A stretch of 9,732 bases of DNA from Propionibacteriaceae bacterium (GTDB taxonomy: Bacteria > Actinomycetota > Actinomycetes > Propionibacteriales > Propionibacteriaceae): assembly GCA_030538175.1 (NCBI GenBank), contig JAUNUL010000087.1:1-9732 (forward strand), in the 5' to 3' direction. Both the position numbers and the translations under genes were made by a program. Below the pieces are notes generated by a model. The model searched no databases. It was not told the DNA's origin and worked only from the letters and a program-made list of their open reading frames with translations. Each line of letters opens with the position of its first letter. Position 1 is the first letter of the stretch. Below are positions 1 through 8,386 of the stretch, piece after piece.

Positions 1-1
1 A

Positions 2-361
2 CCGGTTGGCGATGGCTCGATCATCGGTCGCTATCTCCCACAGCCGTTGATGGGCGATGCCATCGGAAAGATGGGTCGCCTCGACGAAATCCTGGGTGAA
101 GGCTTCGTGGTCCTGGGCCGCGATCTCGATCCCACGGAGTTGTTGTCCGCCGATGAGAAGGCGAAATGGGACGAGCTCGGAGCGCGCTACATCGCCGTCC
201 GCTCCCAGAACGCTTTCAGCGAGTCCGGCACCGACCTCATTGACCTCGAGGGCGCGATCGGCGCCTTCATGGATCGCTATGGCGTGCGCGCGATCGCCGT
301 CCGCCCCGACCGATTCATCGCCTCGTCCGACCAGCAGCAGCTGGCCGTCCCGGCCCTGTGA
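2..361 (+). CDS. FAD-dependent aromatic (phenol) hydroxylase, MhpA-like, C-terminal fragment
   Basis: The 5' end lies outside the window. The open frame enters at base 2 and gives the last 119 residues of a protein that in this family is about 550 residues long. The early GRYLPQP stretch and the late VRPDRFI motif are typical of the C-terminal thioredoxin-like domain of class A flavin monooxygenases such as MhpA (3-(3-hydroxyphenyl)propionate hydroxylase). The FAD and NAD(P)H-binding parts are not visible. Family members add a hydroxyl to a phenolic ring to make a catechol, in the cytoplasm. The next gene's Shine-Dalgarno lies directly after this stop, and the following two genes cleave the ring and the product, which supports the hydroxylase role. 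The exact substrate (hydroxyphenylpropionate, hydroxybiphenyl, resorcinol-like or other) cannot be told from this fragment. Confidence 0.8.
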   Translation, partial: PVGDGSIIGRYLPQPLMGDAIGKMGRLDEILGEGFVVLGRDLDPTELLSADEKAKWDELGARYIAVRSQNAFSESGTDLIDLEGAIGAFMDRYGVRAIAVRPDRFIASSDQQQLAVPAL

Positions 362-370
362 GAAAGGGAG
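361..370 (+). promoter_or_regulatory. Ribosome binding site that sets the dioxygenase start
   Basis: The purine run AGAAAGGGAG lies directly after the hydroxylase stop and 8 bases before ATG at 379. A longer reading from GTG at 358 would put the Shine-Dalgarno inside the gene, so ATG 379 is preferred. Confidence 0.75.
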
Positions 371-378
371 CAACACAC

Positions 379-1326
379 ATGACCGGAGTCAGAGAACTGG
401 GATATGTCGTCTATGAGGTCTCCGACCTGGCTGCCTGGGAGAAGTTCGGAGTCGAGCTGCTCGGCATGAAAATCGGTGAACGTTTCGACGGCGGCTTCAC
501 CCTGCGATTCGATGAAAAGGCCTATCGCTGGATCATCGTCGAGGGGCCAGCCGATGACCTTGCCCGTTCGGGTTACGTCGTGGGCGCAAACCTCGATGCA
601 TTGGTGGCAGAGCTTCGTGGAGCGGGAGTCGACGTGGTCGAAGGCGGCGCTGATCTGGCGACCGCGCGCGGTGTTGATCGAATCTTCACCACGATCGATC
701 CGATGGGCAACGTGATCGAACTAGTCGAGGAGTGCCCGGATGCGCCGACGCCGTTCACCAGCGAAATTCTGAATGGTGAGTTCGTCACCGGAATCGGGGG
801 CGCGGGCCATCAGGTTCTCGTTGCTCAAGGGGTCGCACGCGAGGAGTACCTGGCTTTCTATCGCGATCTGTTGGGGTTCCGCATCTCCGACATCATCATC
901 GAAGAGCTTGCACCTGGCATCGTGGCCGACCTCATCTTCCTGCATTGCAATCCGCGGCATCACACCGTGGCGTTCGGTGACCTGCCGTCGCCGAAGCGTA
1001 CGCATCACTTCATGGTCGAGGTCGCCGACATCGTGGATGTAGGCCGGGCCTATGAGCGCTGCCTGGCCGCCGGACAGCCCTTGGAAATGCACCTCGGCAT
1101 GCACCCGAACGATCACATGTTCAGCTTCTATGTCGTCACGCCATCGGGATTCTCCGTCGAATACGGCTGTGGTGGCCGCCTGATCGACGACGCCACGTGG
1201 GAAGTCACCACCCTGGACGCCCTGCACAGCTGGGGCCATCAGCCAACCCACGTTGTTTCCGAACTCGTTGCCGCGACCAGCGACGCCCATCCTTCTGCCG
1301 ATTCTGCCGAAAAGAGTGACGCATGA
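379..1326 (+). CDS. Type I extradiol (catechol 2,3-type) ring-cleavage dioxygenase
   Basis: Encodes 315 residues, slightly longer than BphC-type enzymes (about 300) because of an Ala/Ser/Asp tail of roughly 25 residues. It has two vicinal-oxygen-chelate domains, residues about 5-118 and 138-265; only the second carries the metal site. Likely Fe(II) ligands are His144 (GAGHQVLV), His210 (HHFMVEV) and Glu261 (GFSVEYG). Likely active-site partners are His195 (NPRHHTVAF), His242 (MHPNDH) and Tyr251. The set matches the H-H-E triad and the His/Tyr residues of 2,3-dihydroxybiphenyl 1,2-dioxygenase. It would open a catechol next to the hydroxyls to give a yellow ring-opened product in the cytoplasm. 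The start is ATG 379, behind a good Shine-Dalgarno; its last four bases (ATGA) overlap the hydrolase start, suggesting coupled translation. Family is certain, substrate is not. HsaC, BphC and HppB/OhpD-like roles are all possible. Confidence 0.92.
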   Translation: MTGVRELGYVVYEVSDLAAWEKFGVELLGMKIGERFDGGFTLRFDEKAYRWIIVEGPADDLARSGYVVGANLDALVAELRGAGVDVVEGGADLATARGVDRIFTTIDPMGNVIELVEECPDAPTPFTSEILNGEFVTGIGGAGHQVLVAQGVAREEYLAFYRDLLGFRISDIIIEELAPGIVADLIFLHCNPRHHTVAFGDLPSPKRTHHFMVEVADIVDVGRAYERCLAAGQPLEMHLGMHPNDHMFSFYVVTPSGFSVEYGCGGRLIDDATWEVTTLDALHSWGHQPTHVVSELVAATSDAHPSADSAEKSDA

Positions 1327-2177
1327 GCCTCGACAAGTCCGCCATTTCCCACGACATCACGCTGCCTTCGGGTACGCGGATCCGGTATTACGAGTACGGC
1401 CCCACCGACGGGTATCCCGTGCTGTTGCTGCACGGCTCCGGCCCGGGGGCCACCGGCTGGTCAAACTTCAGCGGCAACATCGAGCAGATCGGTGATGCCG
1501 GCTTCCGGGTCATCGCGCCGGATATGCCCGGTTGGGGTGCGTCGGATCCCGTGGCGACCGACGATCTTGACCACGCTGCCTCAGCGCTGGAATTCCTCGA
1601 CGCGATGGGCATCGAGAAGGCTGCGTTCGTCGGCAACTCGATGGGCGGCCACACGTCGATCCGGTTCGCCACCCTGCATCCGGATCGGATTTCGCATCTC
1701 ATGACGATGGGCCCGCCCCTGGGCAAGGTGCCTTCATTGAACGGGGTTTCCGGCCTGAGTGAGGGACTGAAGGTGCTCATCGAGACCTATGTTTCTCCGA
1801 CCGAGGCGAACATGAAGCGCCTGGTCGAGGTGATGACCTTCGACAACGCACGCTTCGCAACTCCTGAACTGATCGCGGCCCGCACCGAGGCCACCAATGC
1901 GGTGCCGGAGCATGTGCAGAATTACGTCGAAGGCCTGCCGAAGGGCTCACCCATTCCCGTTTGGGTCGACCGCGACAAGGTCGGCGACATTCGGATCCCC
2001 GCCCTGTTCATCCATGGCAAGGATGACCGGGTCGTGCCGTTCGAGAACAGCCTGTGGCTTTTGGCCAATGTCCTCAACAGCCGAGCCGTTCTGCTCAACC
2101 AATGTGGTCACTGGGCCATGATCGAGCACGCTGAGGAGTTCAACCGCCTTGTCATCGATTTTGTAGCCAACAACTGA
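1323..2177 (+). CDS. Meta-cleavage product C-C bond hydrolase (MhpC/BphD/HsaD family)
   Basis: A 284-residue alpha/beta hydrolase, the usual length for the family. The oxyanion-hole segment HGSGPGATGW lies at residues 37-46. The nucleophile elbow GNSMGG puts Ser106 as nucleophile; this elbow is characteristic of meta-cleavage product hydrolases. The acid is Asp235 in HGKDDRVVP and the base His263 in CGHWAMIEH, so the triad is complete. It hydrolyses the vinylogous 1,5-diketone produced by the upstream dioxygenase to a 2-hydroxydienoate and an acid. ATG 1323 shares ATGA with the dioxygenase stop and is preceded by a weak AAAGAG at 1311-1316, so expression is probably coupled. It is the last gene of the operon here. 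The later steps (hydratase, aldolase, aldehyde dehydrogenase) are not in the window and are presumably upstream or elsewhere. Confidence 0.92.
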   Translation: MSLDKSAISHDITLPSGTRIRYYEYGPTDGYPVLLLHGSGPGATGWSNFSGNIEQIGDAGFRVIAPDMPGWGASDPVATDDLDHAASALEFLDAMGIEKAAFVGNSMGGHTSIRFATLHPDRISHLMTMGPPLGKVPSLNGVSGLSEGLKVLIETYVSPTEANMKRLVEVMTFDNARFATPELIAARTEATNAVPEHVQNYVEGLPKGSPIPVWVDRDKVGDIRIPALFIHGKDDRVVPFENSLWLLANVLNSRAVLLNQCGHWAMIEHAEEFNRLVIDFVANN

Positions 2178-2195
2178 TCACCTGATCGGCATAAT

Positions 2196-2213
2196 CTGCG
2201 GTCATCTCCGCGG
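2196..2213. terminator. Weak hairpin between convergent genes (possible bidirectional terminator)
   Basis: CTGCGG (2196-2201) and CCGCGG (2208-2213) can form a 6-bp stem with one G-U pair around a 6-base loop. It sits in the 51-base gap between the plus-strand hydrolase stop and the minus-strand methyltransferase stop, where a shared terminator is expected. There is no T-run on either side and the stem is short, so this is tentative. Confidence 0.25.
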
Positions 2214-2228
2214 TTCGGCGCGTTTGCC

Positions 2229-3380
2229 CTAGTCGTGATCGCGTTCAGGGGATTGCGGTGCAGGTTTTGCCGAATTCCCGTCCGAACGCACCGTGCGCGT
2301 GACGATGAACTTCGGGTTCCGAGCAACGATCTCCGTCTGCCCTATCCGCCGCAACGATTGCAGATAGGGCAGATGGGCGTTGAACACCAGCCACAGCTCC
2401 CCGCCGGGCCGCAGGACGCGGCCGGCGTCGGCGATCATTGCCAGCGCCGGCCCGGAGTCCTTGGTGGTGCCGACATGGAAGGGTGGATTGCACACGATCA
2501 GCCCGCTGCTGGCGGTCGGCTGCTCGGCCAGGCCGTCGGCCCGCTCCACGCTCACCGATACGCCGTTGAGTGCGGCCGTCGCTGCGGTGGCCTGGCAGGC
2601 GGCGCGGGACTCGTCGATGGCCAGCACCTGGTGGCCGGCCCGGGCCAGCAAGGCGCTCAGCGTCCCGTTGCCGGATCCGAGGTCGATGGTGGTGCCGGGG
2701 TCTGTCCTGCCAGCTGTCCCGGACACGGGGCGCCCATCGCCCGTCGGCTGACCGGGCACTGCGATCTGGTCGAGCACCGTCAGCAGCAACCGCGTACCCG
2801 GATCGACCCGGGTACCCGCGAACGTCGCCCCGTGCGCTGCCAGGCTCAGGTCGAGCTCGGCGTGGTGGGCAGTTCGCGGATAGTCGATCGGTCCGGGTGT
2901 CGGCTCCGCCGCATGCAGTACGCGGGACTTCTGCCGCCCGAGACTGGCCCGCACGTCACCGAAGCGGGTGGCCAGGGCCTCGTTCATCGAGCGGGTCATG
3001 TGCTTCACCCGACCACCGGCGACCACGTGCACGCCACGGGGCAGCCATGCCAGCCGCTGGGCGTACTCCTCAAGCGCCGCCACCGACTTCGGCAGCCGCA
3101 GCACCACAAGATCGACGTCCGCCAATTCGGTGCTCACCGCGGGAGCGTTGTCGGCGCCGCTCATCGGTGGCTGGCTCATCGGGCTGCCCACGACCTGCCC
3201 CGGGAGCCGATCGATCACTGGCACGGTCACGTGATTCTCCAGCAGCAGGGAATCGGCGTACGCCACGACGGGCCACCCGCGATCCGCCACCGCCGCGGCG
3301 AGATCCGGGGCGTCAAGGACCAGCACGCGACCCGCGGGCTCGGGGGCTTCATCGAGTATCAGGCGGTCAACCGGGTCCAT
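2229..3380 (-). CDS. RsmC/RlmG-type rRNA (guanine-N2-)-methyltransferase
   Basis: A 383-residue protein built like RsmC and RlmG: an N-terminal half that looks like a degenerate methyltransferase fold (about 1-190) and a C-terminal catalytic Rossmann domain. SAM-binding motif I is IDLGSGNGT at 232-240. The catalytic CNPPFH motif at 297-302 is that of N2-guanine methyltransferases. The length is closer to RlmG (23S m2G1835) than to the shorter RsmC (16S m2G1207), but the target cannot be fixed from sequence. A Gly/Pro/Thr-rich linker at about 209-231 lies directly before motif I. The start chosen is ATG at 3380; the frame stays open to 3494, but the extra residues look unlike the family and no Shine-Dalgarno precedes the farther start codons. 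ATG 3380 also has no Shine-Dalgarno but has TACGGT 6 bases before it, suggesting a leaderless transcript. It converges on the catabolic operon and diverges from the PPDK regulator. Confidence 0.85.
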   Translation of the reverse strand: MDPVDRLILDEAPEPAGRVLVLDAPDLAAAVADRGWPVVAYADSLLLENHVTVPVIDRLPGQVVGSPMSQPPMSGADNAPAVSTELADVDLVVLRLPKSVAALEEYAQRLAWLPRGVHVVAGGRVKHMTRSMNEALATRFGDVRASLGRQKSRVLHAAEPTPGPIDYPRTAHHAELDLSLAAHGATFAGTRVDPGTRLLLTVLDQIAVPGQPTGDGRPVSGTAGRTDPGTTIDLGSGNGTLSALLARAGHQVLAIDESRAACQATAATAALNGVSVSVERADGLAEQPTASSGLIVCNPPFHVGTTKDSGPALAMIADAGRVLRPGGELWLVFNAHLPYLQSLRRIGQTEIVARNPKFIVTRTVRSDGNSAKPAPQSPERDHD

Positions 3381-3386
3381 GTCGGC

Positions 3387-3392
3387 ACCGTA
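3387..3392 (-). promoter_or_regulatory. Candidate -10 box for a leaderless methyltransferase mRNA
   Basis: On the minus strand TACGGT (pattern TANNNT) is followed by 6 bases (GCCGAC) and then ATG at 3380. Transcription would be expected to begin at or next to the A of ATG. No convincing -35 box is seen. Confidence 0.45.
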
Positions 3393-3469
3393 GCGAAATG
3401 GCACGCGCGTTGAGCGAGGGCCAAGCATTCTGCCACTGTGACAGGAGAATTGCCGGGAAAGGGATCGAT

Positions 3470-3571
3470 ATGGACGTCGAAAGCGCCGAATCATTCACCT
3501 TGCGAGACAAAGCGGCTCGATCCTGTCTCTGGTTCGGTGGTACGCGCGCCCGGCGAGTCGAGACAGAGTAA
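3470..3571 (+). CDS. Possible 33-residue small ORF upstream of the PPDK regulator
   Basis: ATG at 3470 is preceded by a purine-rich GGAAAGGG (3456-3463) at acceptable spacing and runs 33 codons to TAA at 3569-3571, ending 9 bases before the PPDK regulator start. The product begins MDVESAESF, ends in a basic RARRVETE tail and has Cys-Leu-Trp-Phe in the middle. I recognise no family. It is in a different frame from the regulator and its stop lies within the regulator's candidate -10 box. A short open frame with a chance Shine-Dalgarno is common in GC-rich DNA, so this could easily be non-coding. Confidence 0.2.
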   Translation: MDVESAESFTLRDKAARSCLWFGGTRARRVETE

Positions 3572-3574
3572 GTT
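3569..3574 (+). promoter_or_regulatory. Candidate -10 box for a leaderless PPDK-regulator mRNA
   Basis: TAAGTT (TANNNT) is followed by exactly 6 bases and then the GTG start at 3581. No Shine-Dalgarno lies between them. The -35 region is not conserved. Confidence 0.45.
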
Positions 3575-3580
3575 GTCGAT

Positions 3581-4459
3581 GTGTCCGACCAGGCCCTCGA
3601 GATTCACGTAATCGCCGACTCCACCGGCGAGACTGCTGCGCGCCTGGCCCGTGCTGCACAAGCCCAGTTCCCCAACCATCCTTTTCGGATCGTGCGCCAT
3701 CCCCGGGTGACGACGGCCGAGGAGCTCTTCCTGATCTTCGACACCGTGCGGGGCCACGTCAACCGATCCGTTGTCGTGATGTCGACGCTGGTCAACCCGG
3801 TGTTGCGGGACCTGGTCGATGACGGTTGTGCGGAGATGGGGCTGGTGCATATCGACCTGCTCGGTCCGACCCTTCAACAGTTGGAGATCGCCACCGGGGT
3901 CGAGCCGGAGCGGGTGGCGATGCGCCCGGTCGGTGTGGAGAAGGACTATTTCACCCGGATCGCAGCGATGGAATTCGCTGTCCGCCACGATGACGGCCAA
4001 CAGCCGGAGGGGCTCAAGAACGCTGACATCGTCATTGTTGCCGCCTCGCGTTGTGGCAAGACCCCGCTGTCGATGTATCTGGGATATCTGGGATACAAGA
4101 CGGCCAATGTCCCGCTGGTGCCGCGCATCAAGCCGCCTGCGGAGCTTTATGAGATCGAGAAGTGGCGGATCGTCGGGTTGACCCTCGACCCCCAACTGCT
4201 CGCCGAAATCCGGGTCCGACGGTTGAAGGGCATGGGCGCCCATCGGCAGTCCGATGGTTATGCCGAATTGGCCAAGATCTATGACGAGTTCGACGAGATC
4301 AAGGCGATCCAGCGCGGGTTGGGCTGCCCCGTGTTGGACACCACCAAGATGGCCCTTGAGGAATCTGCGGCACGGATCATCGACATTGTTGATGACCGCG
4401 CCCGCGCCAATGGCGGCGTGTTGCGGAAACTGCCCAGCGAGCTGAGCTTCGCCCCCTGA
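3581..4459 (+). CDS. Pyruvate, phosphate dikinase regulatory protein (DUF299; bifunctional Ser/Thr kinase and phosphorylase)
   Basis: A 292-residue protein with the family marks in order: IADSTGETA at 11-19, the YFTRIAAMEFAVRHDDG block at 123-139, a P-loop-like AASRCGKTP at 154-162, and the KWRIVGLTLDPQLLAEIRVRR block at 194-214. Proteins of this family use ADP to phosphorylate the active-site threonine of PPDK, switching it off, and remove the phosphate by Pi-dependent phosphorolysis, switching it on. The related PpsR acts on PEP synthase, but the next gene encodes PPDK, which is therefore the likely partner. The P-loop-like segment reads RCGK where I recall R-(S/T)-S-K in better known members. 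The start is GTG 3581: the N-terminus fits the family and no Shine-Dalgarno is present, but a TANNNT box lies 6 bases upstream. PPDK follows after 45 bases and is probably cotranscribed. Confidence 0.93.
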   Translation: MSDQALEIHVIADSTGETAARLARAAQAQFPNHPFRIVRHPRVTTAEELFLIFDTVRGHVNRSVVVMSTLVNPVLRDLVDDGCAEMGLVHIDLLGPTLQQLEIATGVEPERVAMRPVGVEKDYFTRIAAMEFAVRHDDGQQPEGLKNADIVIVAASRCGKTPLSMYLGYLGYKTANVPLVPRIKPPAELYEIEKWRIVGLTLDPQLLAEIRVRRLKGMGAHRQSDGYAELAKIYDEFDEIKAIQRGLGCPVLDTTKMALEESAARIIDIVDDRARANGGVLRKLPSELSFAP

Positions 4460-4504
4460 ATTCGCTTGAACGCGACTGCAAAATCCGAGAAACAAGGAGA
4501 CCCG

Positions 4505-7144
<2,640 letters not shown>

Positions 7145-7180
7145 CCCGCGTCGGGGCGTGACCCCCGATCAGGTTTCGCA

Positions 7181-7216
7181 ACAGTGGCTCGTCCCCAGTG
7201 TGGGGCGGGCCACTGT
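7181..7216 (+). terminator. Strong stem-loop terminator after PPDK
   Basis: ACAGTGGCTCGTCCC (7181-7195) pairs with GGGCGGGCCACTGT and its flanking G (7202-7216) to give a continuous 15-bp stem containing two G-U pairs and closing on a loop of about 6 bases. It starts 37 bases after the PPDK stop. It is followed by GCTTCTTGG rather than a clean T-run, as is common for actinobacterial terminators. A smaller hairpin, TCGGGG/CCCCGA at 7151-7168, lies just before it. Confidence 0.8.
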
Positions 7217-7299
7217 GCTTCTTGGGGCGTGTTCGTACGCCAAAGATGGGCGCCCTTGACGTCTGGCTCCTCGTCGGCGTTTGTGTCAGTGGCGCTCGC

Positions 7300-7305
7300 T
7301 ATCGT
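7300..7305 (+). promoter_or_regulatory. Candidate -10 box for a leaderless alpha/beta hydrolase mRNA
   Basis: TATCGT (TANNNT) is followed by 6 bases (CAGGAC) and then ATG at 7312. The AGGA at 7307-7310 is only 1 base from ATG, too close to act as a Shine-Dalgarno. No good -35 box is at the expected distance. A TTGACG at 7256-7261 is too far upstream to pair with this box. Confidence 0.45.
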
Positions 7306-7311
7306 CAGGAC

Positions 7312-8214
7312 ATGGCGTTCACCGTGCCCGATCCACTCGTCAGCCCGACCCTTCGTGCGCTCGGCTTCAACAAGCCGTTTCTCGATGCAGAGGCCGCTCG
7401 CCAGCATGTGCGGGCGTGCGCGTTGCGCCCACAGCCGTACGCCCCAGGCAAGCGGATTCGACGTGACGTTGTGATCGACGTGGACCGGCTTGAGGGCTGG
7501 CCGGTCTATCAGGTCATGCCGACGGACGCCTCGTCCACGGGTGTGGTGATCTTCGCCCATGGCGGCGGCTGGGTGAACGAGATGTCCTTCATCCACTGGA
7601 ACTTCGTCACCGCGCTGGTGGCCGAGGCCCAGGTCACGGTGATCGTGCCGATCTATCCGCTGATTCCCTTTGGTCACGCGGCGGAGGTGGTCGACCGGTT
7701 CGTGGAGATCGTCCGTGATGCCCGAGCCCGCCACCCGCGCACGGCGATCGCCGGTGATTCCGCCGGTGGCCAGATCGCGTTCTCGGCGGCGTTGGAGCTG
7801 CGGGACCGGCACGGGATCACGCTCGACGACACGATCCTGATCTCGCCGGTGGTCGATGCCCGGTTGGAGAATCCGGGGATCGAGGAGCTGCTGCCTCGGG
7901 ATCCCCTGCTGGGGGTTGACGGAACGAGGGTGTTCATCGATCTGTGGCGCGGTGAACTCTCGGTCACGGACCAACGGGTGAGCCCCCTCCTCGGCGACCT
8001 GCAGGGCCTCGGGCCGGTGCTGTTGTTCACCGGCACTGAGGAGATCCTTGCGCCGGATATCCGGTTGCTGGCCGAACGGTTGACCGCTGCGGGCGTGCCT
8101 GTCGAGTTCCATGAGGCGCCGGGTCAGATCCATGACTATCCGTTGTGGCCGGTGAAGGCCGCGCAAGGTGCCCGTGACGTGATGGTGGAGCGGTTGCGCG
8201 CCTCACCGCCGTGA
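7312..8214 (+). CDS. HSL-type alpha/beta hydrolase (esterase/lipase-like)
   Basis: A 300-residue protein of the hormone-sensitive-lipase-like group. It has the oxyanion-hole motif HGGGW at 83-87, the nucleophile elbow GDSAGG with Ser150, and a C-terminal base His274 in GQIHDYP. The acid position, normally Asp in a GxxD motif, is Glu244 in TGTEEIL, so the triad would be Ser-Glu-His; Glu at this place is known in some hydrolases. No signal peptide is apparent, so it is probably cytoplasmic. It likely cleaves small esters, but the substrate is unknown. ATG 7312 is chosen because the N-terminus fits the family, the frame upstream (open from GTG 7198) runs through the PPDK terminator hairpin, and a TANNNT box lies 6 bases before ATG. 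It is bounded by hairpins on both sides and looks monocistronic. Confidence 0.88.
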   Translation: MAFTVPDPLVSPTLRALGFNKPFLDAEAARQHVRACALRPQPYAPGKRIRRDVVIDVDRLEGWPVYQVMPTDASSTGVVIFAHGGGWVNEMSFIHWNFVTALVAEAQVTVIVPIYPLIPFGHAAEVVDRFVEIVRDARARHPRTAIAGDSAGGQIAFSAALELRDRHGITLDDTILISPVVDARLENPGIEELLPRDPLLGVDGTRVFIDLWRGELSVTDQRVSPLLGDLQGLGPVLLFTGTEEILAPDIRLLAERLTAAGVPVEFHEAPGQIHDYPLWPVKAAQGARDVMVERLRASPP

Positions 8215-8273
8215 TCACGGGCGGCTCCGCGAGCGGACCGGTTCCTGTGGTCGGCCGTCACGAAGCCAGGCCC

Positions 8274-8299
8274 ATCGGGGCCGGGCTCAGCCGGCCGAT
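8274..8299 (+). terminator. Possible terminator hairpin after the alpha/beta hydrolase
   Basis: ATCGG-GG-CCGG (8274-8284) pairs with CCGGCCGAT (8291-8299) around the loop GCTCAG, giving 9 bp interrupted by a 2-base bulge. It lies 60 bases after the hydrolase stop and upstream of the thiolase promoter region. There is no T-run. Confidence 0.4.
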
Positions 8300-8343
8300 C
8301 AAGGTGTCCACCGGAAAGGGTGGCGTACCTCACGTCAGCAAGT

Positions 8344-8355
8344 TACTATTCAGTA
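8344..8355 (+). promoter_or_regulatory. Thiolase promoter -10 (TACTAT) with overlapping palindrome TACT-N4-AGTA
   Basis: TACTAT at 8344-8349 fits TANNNT and would start transcription near 8356, leaving a leader of about 30 bases that contains the Shine-Dalgarno. The same bases form a short inverted repeat, TACT (8344-8347) and AGTA (8352-8355). Short palindromes over a -10 box are common operators of TetR-type repressors of fatty-acid genes, but no regulator gene is in the window. No clear -35 box is seen. Confidence 0.35.
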
Positions 8356-8373
8356 GCCCTCGGTTCGAGCGTC

Positions 8374-8380
8374 AAAGGAG
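8374..8380 (+). promoter_or_regulatory. Ribosome binding site that sets the thiolase GTG start
   Basis: AAAGGAG ends 6 bases before GTG at 8387, which decides the start. It contrasts with the three Shine-Dalgarno-less starts in this window. Confidence 0.75.
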
Positions 8381-8386
8381 ACCTCA

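Noticed and set aside
2178..2228. Repeated TGATC words (TGATCACCTGATCGG) after the hydrolase stop as an operator
   Set aside because: The gap is between convergent genes, where no promoter is expected, and the words are too short to be significant.
2795..2814. A 7-bp inverted repeat TACCCGG / CCGGGTA with 6-base spacer inside the methyltransferase gene
   Set aside because: It lies in ordinary coding sequence on both sides (TRVDPGTRL), and short GC-rich palindromes are common in such DNA. No regulatory role is suggested.
3381..3494. An N-terminal extension of the methyltransferase to 3494
   Set aside because: The extra residues are Arg/Ser-rich, no Shine-Dalgarno precedes the upstream starts, and ATG 3380 has a well-spaced TANNNT box.
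2235..3571. Long plus-strand open frames opposite the methyltransferase
   Set aside because: The products are Arg/Gly/Pro-rich without a family, whereas the minus strand has the SAM motif and CNPPF catalytic motif.
7198..7311. An N-terminal extension of the alpha/beta hydrolase from GTG 7198
   Set aside because: It would place coding sequence on the right arm of the PPDK terminator and adds 38 residues not expected in the family. ATG 7312 has a better-placed -10 box.
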